A stretch of 61,181 bases of DNA from contig JAIJTS010000011.1 of NCBI GenBank assembly GCA_022732885.1, forward strand, positions 1 to 61,181, in the 5' to 3' direction. A program made the position numbers and the translations under genes. This document shows, one piece after another, positions 51,099 to 59,321 of this stretch (position 1 is its first letter; each line of letters begins with the position of its first letter). The notes beneath the pieces are model-generated. The model did not search any database, was not told the origin of the DNA, and worked only from the letters and a program-made list of their open reading frames with translations. Source of the DNA: Atopobium sp. GTDB taxonomy: Bacteria > Actinomycetota > Coriobacteriia > Coriobacteriales > Atopobiaceae.

Positions 51099-52463
51099 TT
51101 AGTTCTTGAGCGAATTGAGTGGAGCGGGGAAGCGACCGCCTCGGTGGGCAAGTACCGTTCCCGCAAATTGGTTGACCGGCATGATGGGAGCAGATCCAAA
51201 GAGACCACCAAACTCCAGGACGTCTCCCTCGTTGTAGCCGATAGCTGGGATAACGCGGACTGCCGTGGTTTTGGTGTTGATGACACCAATGGCCATCTCA
51301 TCTGCAATGATGCCCGCGATGGTCTCCACAGAGGAATCGCCAGGAATAGCAATCATATCCAGGCCAACAGAGCATACCGAGGTCATTGCTTCAAGCTTCT
51401 CAAGAGAAAGCGCACCGTCCTGAGCTGCGCGAATCATACCCGCGTCCTCGGAGACTGGAATGAACGCGCCAGACAAACCACCAACGCTGGAGGATGCCAT
51501 GACACCACCTTTCTTGACAGCATCGTTGAGTAAGGCAAGCGCGCAGGTAGTTCCGGGACCACCGCATTCGCCAACGCCAATGAGTTCCAGAATCTTAGCG
51601 ACGGAATCGCCAGCTGCTGGGGTAGGCGCAAGACTTAGGTCTACAATGCCCTTCTCGATACCCAGGCGTCTTGAGGCCTCTCGGCTCATCAGCTCACCTG
51701 CACGAGTAATTTTGAATGCGGTCTGCTTGATTTTCTCGGCAACGTCCATAAGGTTTGCGGAGTCGGGGAGCTCTGCGAGGGCCGCCGCCATAACGCCAGG
51801 ACCAGAAACGCCCACGTTAATGACGGCGTCTGCTTCTCCACCGCCGTGGACCGCTCCTGCCATGAAGGGGGAGTCCTCTACCATGTTGGCAAAAACGACC
51901 AGCTTAGCGGCACCGTAGCACTGGATGTCGGTGGTACGACGAGCAGCTTCAAGCACGGTTTTTGCCATAAGCAGGACGGCGTCCATGTTGATACCCGCGC
52001 GCGTAGACGCGACGTTTACCGAGGAGCAGACGCGCGTTGTGGTGGCCAGCGCCTCGGGGATTGAAGCGATGAGACGGCGGTCTGCGTCGCCAAGACCCTT
52101 GTGGACCAGCGCCGAGAAACCACCCAAAAAGTCGATACCCAGCGTTTCTGCTGCACGGTTAAGCGCGTGAGCAAGTGGAGTGAGGTCCTGCGCCGAGGTA
52201 CATGCCGCAATCTGTGCGATTGGAGTGACGGAAACACGCTTGTTAGCAATAGGAATGCCGTATTCGCGCTCCAGGTTTTCGGCCACGGAAACGAGGTGCT
52301 CAGCCTGATGTGTGATGCGGTCATAAACTTTTTGGCACATGCGGTCCAAATCTTCATCTGCGCAGCTATTGAGCGAGATTCCCATTGTAATGGTGCGCAG
52401 ATCAAGGTTCTGCTCACTGACCATAGCAAGGGTTTCGGCAATTTCCTGCGGAGTGATGTTCAT
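51099..52463 (-). CDS. UPF0210 / PFL-family protein (DUF711)
   Basis: The 454-residue product belongs to the DUF711 family, distantly related to glycyl-radical enzymes such as pyruvate formate-lyase but lacking a glycyl-radical site. Typical segments are DLRTITMGISLNSC, ERDSEYGIPI-like (here EREYGIPIANKRVSVTPI), GGFSALVHKG, GVSGPGVM and GLSGAFIPVSEDAGMI. In other bacteria it is usually next to a small ACT-domain protein (UPF0237), which is missing here. The function is not established. It is divergent from the LacI-family gene. Confidence 0.9.
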   Translation of the reverse strand: MNITPQEIAETLAMVSEQNLDLRTITMGISLNSCADEDLDRMCQKVYDRITHQAEHLVSVAENLEREYGIPIANKRVSVTPIAQIAACTSAQDLTPLAHALNRAAETLGIDFLGGFSALVHKGLGDADRRLIASIPEALATTTRVCSSVNVASTRAGINMDAVLLMAKTVLEAARRTTDIQCYGAAKLVVFANMVEDSPFMAGAVHGGGEADAVINVGVSGPGVMAAALAELPDSANLMDVAEKIKQTAFKITRAGELMSREASRRLGIEKGIVDLSLAPTPAAGDSVAKILELIGVGECGGPGTTCALALLNDAVKKGGVMASSSVGGLSGAFIPVSEDAGMIRAAQDGALSLEKLEAMTSVCSVGLDMIAIPGDSSVETIAGIIADEMAIGVINTKTTAVRVIPAIGYNEGDVLEFGGLFGSAPIMPVNQFAGTVLAHRGGRFPAPLNSLKN

Positions 52464-52567
52464 GACTGTCCTCTCAGAATGCGGTTGGTGTGTGATGCCG
52501 AGCCGTAAGGGTTTCTCGACTATTATACTTAAGCGACAACAATAAACGGGTCAAGTTATGAGGCGTT

Positions 52568-53704
52568 GTGGCAGAAAAAGTCACTCTAAAAATGATTGCG
52601 CGAGAGGTTGGGCTTTCGCCCGCTACGGTTTCGCTGGTGCTGAATGGCCGACCGGTGCGCGTAAGCAATAAGAACCGCCGCCGAATCCTTGAGGTTGCTC
52701 GTCGTAAACACTACATTCCCAATCAGATTGCAAGAAGTTTGGTCACACAGCATACGCAAACATTAGGGCTGATTGTGCCAAATATCGAGAGCCGGTTTTT
52801 CTCGTCAATTGCAAAGACGCTGGAAATGAAGTGCCGCCGCCGCGGGTATGCGCTGTTTATCACCAACTCGGATAACAGCACGTCAAATGATGCGGATCTT
52901 GTGCGTTTGCTGGTTAATCGTGGTGCCGACGGAATCTTTATCATCACGTCCGACGAGGTGGAAGCTTCAAAGCAGCTCATTGCGGACCTGGAACAGTTGC
53001 CAGTACCGTACGTTATGGTGGACAGAACCATTGATGCTCTCAACTGCGACAAGGTTACATTCAACAATGAGCTGGGCGGTTATCTGGCCACAAAGTACCT
53101 GCTAGACCACGGTCATCGTCGCATTGCGTGCATGGTCAATACCGCTTCCAACACTGGTTGCGCGCGCCTCAACGGCTATATTCGTGCACTTAGCGAGAAA
53201 AACCTTAAGCTAGATCAATCATTAGTATTGACCAGCGATTATTACATTCCTGACGCATATCTTGCTGCTCAGCGACTTATTCGAGTAAATGCCACAGCAG
53301 TTGTTGCAACATCCGACAACATCGCCTTGGGTTTACTGCGCTATCTTTACGAGCGAGGTTTGCGCGTTCCGCGCGACTATTCTGTTGTTGGATACGATAA
53401 CAGCATTTCAGACGCTCTGTTTGAGCCGGCATTGACTTCGATTGAGCAAAATGTTGACGAGCTTTCGGATGCTGCGCTTTCGATTATGTTTCGTCGATTG
53501 AATGAGCGTGGAGCGGATGTTGTGCAGGGAGATGCAGCTCAAGCAGCCGTGACGGGCGCAGCCGTGACTCAAGCAGCCGTGACACAAGCAGCCGTGACGG
53601 GCGAAAATAGCGGTGTCGAAGCGCAGGAAGATGGGGCGTCAATCCAGATCGTCCTTGAGCCGCGCATGATTGAGAAGAATAGCGTGCGTACTTTAGATCG
53701 CTAG
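52568..53704 (+). CDS. LacI-family transcriptional regulator with a repeated C-terminal tail
   Basis: The 378-residue product has an N-terminal LacI helix-turn-helix (LKMIAREVGLSPATVSLVLNG, about residues 6-26; hinge helix NQIARSLVTQHT) and a periplasmic-binding-protein-like effector domain (LGLIVPNIESRFFSSIAKTLE to about residue 315). A tail follows that includes four AAVT-x units (about 325-345) encoded by an exact-period 15-bp DNA repeat (53543-53600). GTG is the start, with GAGGCG upstream. The ligand is unknown. Candidate targets are the divergent UPF0210 gene and the downstream xfp. Confidence 0.92.
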   Translation: MAEKVTLKMIAREVGLSPATVSLVLNGRPVRVSNKNRRRILEVARRKHYIPNQIARSLVTQHTQTLGLIVPNIESRFFSSIAKTLEMKCRRRGYALFITNSDNSTSNDADLVRLLVNRGADGIFIITSDEVEASKQLIADLEQLPVPYVMVDRTIDALNCDKVTFNNELGGYLATKYLLDHGHRRIACMVNTASNTGCARLNGYIRALSEKNLKLDQSLVLTSDYYIPDAYLAAQRLIRVNATAVVATSDNIALGLLRYLYERGLRVPRDYSVVGYDNSISDALFEPALTSIEQNVDELSDAALSIMFRRLNERGADVVQGDAAQAAVTGAAVTQAAVTQAAVTGENSGVEAQEDGASIQIVLEPRMIEKNSVRTLDR

Positions 53705-53784
53705 TCATTTTTTTGCATATTCTTGCAATAATATTCATTTTTATGCATACGTAATTTTTGAGCTCAAAATTATGTGCCAAAAAA

Positions 53785-53932
53785 GGTAAAAATCCCGTTT
53801 AGTTGGAGATAAAAAATGAAAATTACCCGTTTTATCCCCAACTAAGACGATTTTTTACCGCTCAAAAAACTTTTATCTGGGCAAACACTGTATGCAGAAA
53901 AATGAAACCTCCAACTAAACGCATTTTTTACC
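53785..53932. repeat. Three copies of an approximately 25-bp element, one direct and two inverted
   Basis: GGTAAAAATCCCGTTTAGTT (continuing GGAG) at 53785 recurs inverted at 53830-53859 and at 53908-53932. The first two form a long near-perfect hairpin (TTAGTTGG-n-GATAAAA with TTTTATC-n-CCAACTAA). The shared core is GGTAAAAAAT-n-CG-n-TTAGTTGG. Confidence 0.8.
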
Positions 53933-54036
53933 ACTTGAGCCCCGTGTGGCGATGCGGCGAGTATCACCTGAGCTCCGTTTGGCGTCACGAGTACCACTTG
54001 GGCCCCGTTTGGCGCTGCGGACACCACTTGAGCCCC
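53929..54036. repeat. Tandem repeat of about 30 bp, three and a half units
   Basis: Units begin at 53929 (33 bp), 53962 (30 bp), 53992 (30 bp) and 54022 (partial), each close to TACCACTTGAGCCCCGTTTG followed by GCG and a variable end. The first unit overlaps the end of the third copy of the neighbouring 25-bp element. Confidence 0.8.
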
Positions 54037-54229
54037 AGGTAAGTACCTCTGGACTCCACTTTGCTACTCAAAAGGCGCTTCAGAGCCTGGTAAAAAAGAA
54101 ATTCCAGAAATCTCATCGTGGTAAAACGTTTTATCACTTAGAGTAGTATTGGAAACATAGCCGAAGCATCATACTGTTACGTATGTGTTGTTATGTTCGC
54201 TCTAACTTTCATCGTGAGGTGGAAATGAC

Positions 54230-54358
54230 ATGCTGAATCTAGCCGCAAGGCGCGCATCGCGCACCGCGCGCGGCGCGCTTGCAGTTGAGTGCGAACAAAA
54301 CAATCGCTCAGGTGATGAAAACAACAAGGTTGTCCAACCTGCACAAACGCGCAGGTAG
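54230..54358 (+). CDS. Possible 42-residue leader peptide of phosphoketolase
   Basis: ATG 54230 has GAGGTGG 7 bp upstream and opens 42 codons ending in TAG 24 bp before the xfp start. The product is basic at its N-terminus (MLNLAARRASRTARGALA) and polar later. Codon use is unlike xfp. It may be an upstream regulatory frame, or chance; nothing homologous is recognised. Confidence 0.3.
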   Translation: MLNLAARRASRTARGALAVECEQNNRSGDENNKVVQPAQTRR

Positions 54359-54382
54359 CAGCCAAAGAAAAAGGAGGAGCAC

Positions 54383-56854
54383 ATGGCTCAGCCCGTGTAC
54401 GGAACACCTTGGCAGACCCTGAATCAGCCTGTATCTGAGGAAGAGCTTGCCGGCGTCGATAGGTATTGGCGCGCAGCTAACTACCTGTCTGTTGGTCAGA
54501 TTTACCTTCGCAGCAATCCTCTTATGAAGGAAGGTTTCTCTCGCGAGGACGTTAAGCATCGTCTGGTTGGCCACTGGGGAACCACTCCAGGTCTGAACTT
54601 CCTGTTTGGCCACGTCAACCGCTTCATCCGCGACCATAACCAGAACACCATCTTCCTCATGGGCCCTGGTCACGGTGGACCTGCAGGTACCGCACAGTCC
54701 CTGCTTGATGGTACGTATCGCGAGACCTACCCATTCATCACCGACGATGAAGAGGGCCTCCAGAAGTTCTTCCGCCGCTTCTCTTACCCAGGCGGAATTC
54801 CTTCCCACTACGCACCTGAGACTCCAGGCTCCATCCACGAGGGCGGCGAGCTGGGCTACACCCTGTCCCACGCATACGGCGCTGTCCTGGACAACCCATC
54901 TTTGCTGGCAGTTGCTGTTGTCGGCGACGGCGAGTCAGAGACTGGCCCACTTGCAACTTCTTGGCAGACCAACAAGTTCATGGACCCGCTGACCGATGGT
55001 ATCGTTCTCCCAATCCTGCACCTCAACGGCTACAAGATTGCTAACCCAACCATCCTTGCTCGTATCTCCGACGGTGAGCGCGATGAGTTCTTCCGCGGCA
55101 TGGGCTACCACCCATACAACTTTGTTGCAGGCTTTGACGACGAGGATCACGCATCCATCCACCGTCGTTTTGCTGCTCTTCTCGAGGCTGTTTTCAACGA
55201 GATCTGCGCTATCAAGACTCGCGCAGCCGCAGGTGACGCATCCCGTCCTTACTACCCAATGATCATCTTCCGCACCCCTAAGGGCTGGACTTGCCCTCCT
55301 TACATCGACGGCAAGAAGACCGAGGGCTCTTGGCGCGCACACCAGGTTCCACTGGCATCCGCTCGCGACACCGAGGCTCACTTCCAGGTCCTTCGCGACT
55401 GGATGAGCTCCTACAAGCCAGAGACCCTCTTCACCGAGAAGGGCGCAATCCGCCCAGAGGTTACTTCCTTCATGCCTAAGGGTGACCTCCGCCTTGGCGC
55501 TAACCCTAACGCAAACGGTGGCGCAATTCGCCGCAACCTCGTTCTTCCTGACGCAAAGAAGTACGAGATCCCAGTTGCCGAGAAGGGCCACGGCTTTGGT
55601 GCTACTGAGGCAACGCGCGTCCTTGGCGAGTACACCGCTGAGCTCATCAACAGCAACCGCTCCGAGTTCCGTATCTTCGGACCTGACGAGACCGCTTCCA
55701 ACCGCCTGCAGCCTTCCTTCCAGGTAACCGACAAGCAGTGGTTCGGCGGCTTCAACGACGACTTTGAGAACGACGAGCACATCTCCCCAGTTGGTAACGT
55801 TATCGAGCAGCTTTCAGAGCATCAGTGCGAGGGCCTGCTTGAGGGCTACACCCTGACCGGCCGCCACGGCATCTGGTCCAGCTACGAGTCATTTGTTCAC
55901 ATCGTTGACTCCATGATTAACCAGCACGCTAAGTGGCTTGAGGCTACCGTTCGCCACATTCCATGGCGCAAGCCTATCTCCGCTCTTAACCTGGTCCTTT
56001 CCAGCCACGTTTGGCGCCAGGACCACAACGGATTCTCTCACCAGGATCCTGGTTTTGTTGACATTATGCTCAACAAGAGCTTCAACAACGACCACATCAC
56101 CAACATCTACTTCCCAGCAGATGCTAACCTCCTGCTTGCAGTTGGCGAGAAGTGCTACACCTCCACAAATTGCATCAACGCAATCTTTGCTGGTAAGCAG
56201 CCTGCTCCAACGTGGGTAACCCTTGATGAGGCTCGCGAGGAGCTTGCAGTTGGCGCTAAGGAGTGGAAGTGGGCTTCCAACGCTGAGGCCGGCGAGGAGG
56301 ATATTGTCCTCGCATCCTGCGGCGATGTCCCAACTCAGGAGCTCCTTGCTGCTCTTGATATGCTTGGCAAGCTGGGTATCAAGGCTCGCTTCGTCAACGT
56401 TGTTGACCTGCTCAAGATTCAGAACGCTTCCGAGAATGACGAGGCTCTCTCCGATGAGGAGTTCACCAAGCTCTTCTCCGCAGACAAGCCAGTTCTCTTC
56501 GCATTCCACGCTTACGCTGGCTCCGTCCGTCGCCTGATTTGGAACCGTCCAAACCACGACAACTTCAACGTTCACGGCTACGAGGAGCAGGGTTCCACCA
56601 CAACTCCTTACGACATGCTGCGCCTGAACAACATGGACCGTTGGGCACTTGCTGCTGACGCTCTCCGCATGATTGACGCTCAAAAGTGGGCAGATCAGAT
56701 TGACGAGTGGGAGAAGTTCCGCTCCGAGGCTTTCGAGTTTGCTGTCGAGAAGGGCTATGATCACCCAGCATTTACCGACTGGTCTTGGCCAGACGCTTCC
56801 GATGCTGATCAGGCTATCTCCGCAACTCAGGCAACCGCCGGCGACAACGAGTAA
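54383..56854 (+). CDS. xfp: Xylulose-5-phosphate/fructose-6-phosphate phosphoketolase
   Basis: This ThDP enzyme splits xylulose 5-phosphate (and fructose 6-phosphate) to acetyl phosphate and an aldose phosphate, the key step of the bifid shunt or heterofermentation. The 823-residue product closely follows the Bifidobacterium enzyme from YWRAANYLSVGQIYLRSNPL to the last residues ATAGDNE. Motifs include HWGTTPGLNF, GPGHGGPAGTAQSLLDG, the ThDP/Mg site GDGESETGPLATSWQTNK, FGPDETASNRL and QDHNGFSHQDPGF. AAGGAGGAG precedes the ATG. Strong codon bias suggests very high expression. Upstream repeats and a small frame may control it. Confidence 0.97.
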   Translation: MAQPVYGTPWQTLNQPVSEEELAGVDRYWRAANYLSVGQIYLRSNPLMKEGFSREDVKHRLVGHWGTTPGLNFLFGHVNRFIRDHNQNTIFLMGPGHGGPAGTAQSLLDGTYRETYPFITDDEEGLQKFFRRFSYPGGIPSHYAPETPGSIHEGGELGYTLSHAYGAVLDNPSLLAVAVVGDGESETGPLATSWQTNKFMDPLTDGIVLPILHLNGYKIANPTILARISDGERDEFFRGMGYHPYNFVAGFDDEDHASIHRRFAALLEAVFNEICAIKTRAAAGDASRPYYPMIIFRTPKGWTCPPYIDGKKTEGSWRAHQVPLASARDTEAHFQVLRDWMSSYKPETLFTEKGAIRPEVTSFMPKGDLRLGANPNANGGAIRRNLVLPDAKKYEIPVAEKGHGFGATEATRVLGEYTAELINSNRSEFRIFGPDETASNRLQPSFQVTDKQWFGGFNDDFENDEHISPVGNVIEQLSEHQCEGLLEGYTLTGRHGIWSSYESFVHIVDSMINQHAKWLEATVRHIPWRKPISALNLVLSSHVWRQDHNGFSHQDPGFVDIMLNKSFNNDHITNIYFPADANLLLAVGEKCYTSTNCINAIFAGKQPAPTWVTLDEAREELAVGAKEWKWASNAEAGEEDIVLASCGDVPTQELLAALDMLGKLGIKARFVNVVDLLKIQNASENDEALSDEEFTKLFSADKPVLFAFHAYAGSVRRLIWNRPNHDNFNVHGYEEQGSTTTPYDMLRLNNMDRWALAADALRMIDAQKWADQIDEWEKFRSEAFEFAVEKGYDHPAFTDWSWPDASDADQAISATQATAGDNE

Positions 56855-56880
56855 CACATCGCAGCCCGTACGTGCCTTCT

Positions 56881-56914
56881 ACCCGGTATCCACTTCGTGT
56901 GGGTACCGGGTTTT
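56881..56914 (+). terminator. Terminator of xfp
   Basis: ACCCGGTATCCAC / GTGGGTACCGGGT stem (one U-G pair) with a 5-nt loop, followed by TTTTCTT. Confidence 0.9.
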
Positions 56915-57030
56915 CTTGTGCGAAAGCGCTGCTAGCAGACGGAGTTTCTCGCCAGGCGCGCTGCGCGCCTAGTGCGCGACCAGCGCGCGCCTGGTGCGTT
57001 TGGTGCGGGGACGGCGCGCGACCAGCGTGC

Positions 57031-57149
57031 GCCTGATTTCTGCAAAGAATCTGTACGTTTTGCCTGAAAACATCAAAGAATCGGTGGATTCTGCCTGATT
57101 TTGTCAAAGAATCTGTGTCTCAAACACAGATTCTTTGCATTTTTCAGGC
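57031..57149 (+). repeat. 119-bp dispersed repeat element, copy 3
   Basis: Three direct GCCTGA-headed units of 31 bp and an inverted fourth, with the same 14-bp hairpin CAAAGAATCTGTGT as the copy at 24193. The two are nearly identical although about 33 kb apart. It lies in the convergent gap after the xfp terminator, in the same orientation as the other copies. Confidence 0.9.
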
Positions 57150-57336
57150 TCGCACGGTGCTCTTAGCAAGAAAAGCCCCTCTGGCGAGAAACCCCGTGCA
57201 CTCGCAGCGGCGCTTCGCGCGTTTGACCTGCAAGTTTGTCCGCACACGACGCTGTCTCCGTACACAAAAACCGGTGCTCACCTGCGTGAACACCGGTCTG
57301 ACCTGCATGTTATGTGGAGCTTCCAGCCCGCGCCCG

Positions 57337-58881
57337 CTACTCGCGGCCCGTACGACCAGCGCGTTCGTCCAGCTTGGCGCGGACGGCGGCCTTGAACGCG
57401 GCAGCGTCCGTCATCCATGGAACGTGTTTGCCGCCAATAATGTTGAACGGCTCGTCGCCCTTGGCAAGTAGGTAGACCAGCGCTGGGCGAGGGTCGTCGT
57501 AAGCTGCGGAAACTGCCTCGTAAATGGCATCGTAGCGGTCAAGGATAATCTTGTGCGCCGCACCTTCGGGCGTAGCTTTGGCCATTTCTGCGCAAATCAC
57601 CGCAGGATCTTCCATGTTGCAGTCCTCGGTGGTGTAAATCATCAGGTCCGCCCACTTGGCCGCCTCTTCCGGCAGCTCCTGGCGACGGTTGTACGCCTTG
57701 CCGCCAACGGCTCCCATGACCACATAGCGGCCATAACCAGGGAATTCTTGAGACGTTGACGAGAAAAGCTTCTGGTAGGAAAGCTTGTTGTGGGCGTAGT
57801 CGACCAAGCCTGTAACCTTGTTGTCGGGCGAGCTCAAAAGCTCCATGCGGCCTGGCACCTTAACGTTCATCAGCGGAAGCACAGCGTCCTTCTCGCAAAT
57901 GCCTAGGTAGTCGGCAACGGTGATTGCCGCAAGAGCATTCTCAACGTTAAAGAGGCCAGACATGGGCAGCGCGGCAGCCGCGGTCCAAGTTGGCGCGTGC
58001 ACGGTAAACGTAACCATGCCCTGGTGAGGGGTGATTTCGTCCGCCCAAACGGTGGCGTCGGAATCGGTTGTGGAGAAAGTCAGGACCTTCTCGCACCTCT
58101 GTGCACGCTCCATGACCTGGTCAAACATCATCGTGTTCTTGTTGATAACGGCCACGCGAGCAAGGTCAAAAATCTTCAGCTTGCTCTCAAAGTAATCTTC
58201 AAAAGTAGGGTGTTCAACAGGGGAAATGTGATCGGTTCCAATGTTTAAGAACACCGCGACGCTCAGGTTGAGGCCAACCGTGCGGTCGTACTTGAGTCCC
58301 TGGCTGGAAATCTCCATGTCAACGTAGGGGAGGCCGGCATCCGCGGCGTGCTTGAGGTGACGCCACAGCTCAGGAGCCTCGGGCGTGGTGTTGTGTGCGG
58401 GCTGCGTGTCCTTGCCGTCAAACACCTCGATGCCGCCGATCACGCCGCACTTGGAGTACGGCTCGTCGCCGTCGAGGATGGCGCGTAGCATATACGAGCA
58501 GGTAGACTTGCCTTTTGTGCCCGTGATGCCGATGGTAGTGAGCTTTTTGTCGGGGTGGTCCGCAACGCCCGCGGCCGCGTAGGCCATGGCAAGGCGCACG
58601 TCATCCACGCGAATGGCGGCTACGTTTGGCGCCACTGCCTGCAGCTCTTCTGCAAGCGACTGCTGGCAGAGGTACGCAACAGCTCCAGCCTTCACTGCGC
58701 TTGCCAGATACGCTGGCGAGAAGTGCGCGCCCTTGCAGACAAACAGCGAGCCCGGGGTGACCTCACGAGAATCGCTTGCAACATCGGTAAGCTGTGCATC
58801 TTGATCAACCGCGTCAAGATGCGCGGTAGTGTACTCGATGTTCTTGCTGGTAAAGAGCGCCAGGAGCTCGTGTAATGTCAT
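57337..58881 (-). CDS. murE: UDP-N-acetylmuramyl-tripeptide synthetase (MurE)
   Basis: MurE adds the third amino acid of the peptidoglycan stem peptide. The product (514 residues from ATG 58881) has a MurE N-terminal domain (VASDSREVTPGSLFVCKGAH), the ATP site GITGTKGKSTCSYML (about 116-130), the central-domain metal/substrate region AHNTTPEAPELW and MEISSQGLKYDR, and a C-terminal domain with YTTEDCNMEDPAVI. The position of the DAP-specific DNPR motif reads DCNM, so it is not the standard meso-DAP type; the amino acid cannot be named. AGAAGG lies 10 bp before the ATG; a TTG two codons earlier is an alternative. Confidence 0.92.
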   Translation of the reverse strand: MTLHELLALFTSKNIEYTTAHLDAVDQDAQLTDVASDSREVTPGSLFVCKGAHFSPAYLASAVKAGAVAYLCQQSLAEELQAVAPNVAAIRVDDVRLAMAYAAAGVADHPDKKLTTIGITGTKGKSTCSYMLRAILDGDEPYSKCGVIGGIEVFDGKDTQPAHNTTPEAPELWRHLKHAADAGLPYVDMEISSQGLKYDRTVGLNLSVAVFLNIGTDHISPVEHPTFEDYFESKLKIFDLARVAVINKNTMMFDQVMERAQRCEKVLTFSTTDSDATVWADEITPHQGMVTFTVHAPTWTAAAALPMSGLFNVENALAAITVADYLGICEKDAVLPLMNVKVPGRMELLSSPDNKVTGLVDYAHNKLSYQKLFSSTSQEFPGYGRYVVMGAVGGKAYNRRQELPEEAAKWADLMIYTTEDCNMEDPAVICAEMAKATPEGAAHKIILDRYDAIYEAVSAAYDDPRPALVYLLAKGDEPFNIIGGKHVPWMTDAAAFKAAVRAKLDERAGRTGRE

Positions 58882-59042
58882 CCTCAAAAGTCCTTCTATA
58901 CCTGTGGCGCAAGCACAAAGCGCCCCTAAGACAGTATTACTAGTTTAGCCGTCTGGCCCCACTTGTGCTGACGACACTGCAACTTTCTTGGTCCTTGCAC
59001 GCCAGCCTCGCGCTTTTATGGCGAGAAAATCTTCTATTTTGC

Positions 59043-59071
59043 TTGACTCATTGTGGCTGGGAAGGTATAGT
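59043..59071 (+). promoter_or_regulatory. Promoter of the initiator tRNA gene
   Basis: TTGACT (59043-59048) and TATAGT (59066-59071) with a 17-bp spacer, about 27 bp before the tRNA 5' end. Confidence 0.85.
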
Positions 59072-59097
59072 ACTTGTTCGCGCATAAGCGTGTACAT

Positions 59098-59174
<77 letters not shown>

Positions 59175-59185
59175 TAAGAATTTCT

Positions 59186-59210
59186 TAGGGACTCTTTAGT
59201 CCCTATTTTT
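59186..59210 (+). terminator. Terminator of tRNA-fMet
   Basis: TAGGGACT / AGTCCCTA stem with a CTTT loop and T5. Confidence 0.92.
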
Positions 59211-59321
59211 ATATTCATTTACTAAAAAAAATTATATAAAAACGTACTAATTTTTAGACATGTTAGTATAAAGACAATTATTTATATTGGGGGATATAAA
59301 TAAAAGGAGAGGAAATTTAAT

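Larger units (their letters stand above)
53705..54382. other. 678-bp repeat-dense region upstream of phosphoketolase
   Basis: The region contains an imperfect hairpin near 53750-53776 after the LacI stop, three copies of an approximately 25-bp element in mixed orientation, a 30-bp tandem repeat, and a near-palindrome GTGGTAAAAC-GTTTTATCAC (about 54118-54137). A small frame with a good ribosome-binding site (54230-54358) ends just before xfp. Confidence 0.6.
56855..57336. other. Convergent xfp-murE gap filled with repeats
   Basis: Besides the xfp terminator it holds an inverted GGCGAGAA (56946-56953), a G+C-rich 20-bp direct repeat GCGCGACCAGCGCGCGCCTG (56974-56993, near-copy at 57016-57035), the third 119-bp element (57031-57149), and another GGCGAGAA (57183-57190). 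No gene is supported. Confidence 0.7.

Noticed and set aside
55889..56857. 322-codon minus-strand frame inside xfp
   Set aside because: It is a shadow of the strongly biased xfp coding strand; the same holds for frames opposite adh (48612-49679).
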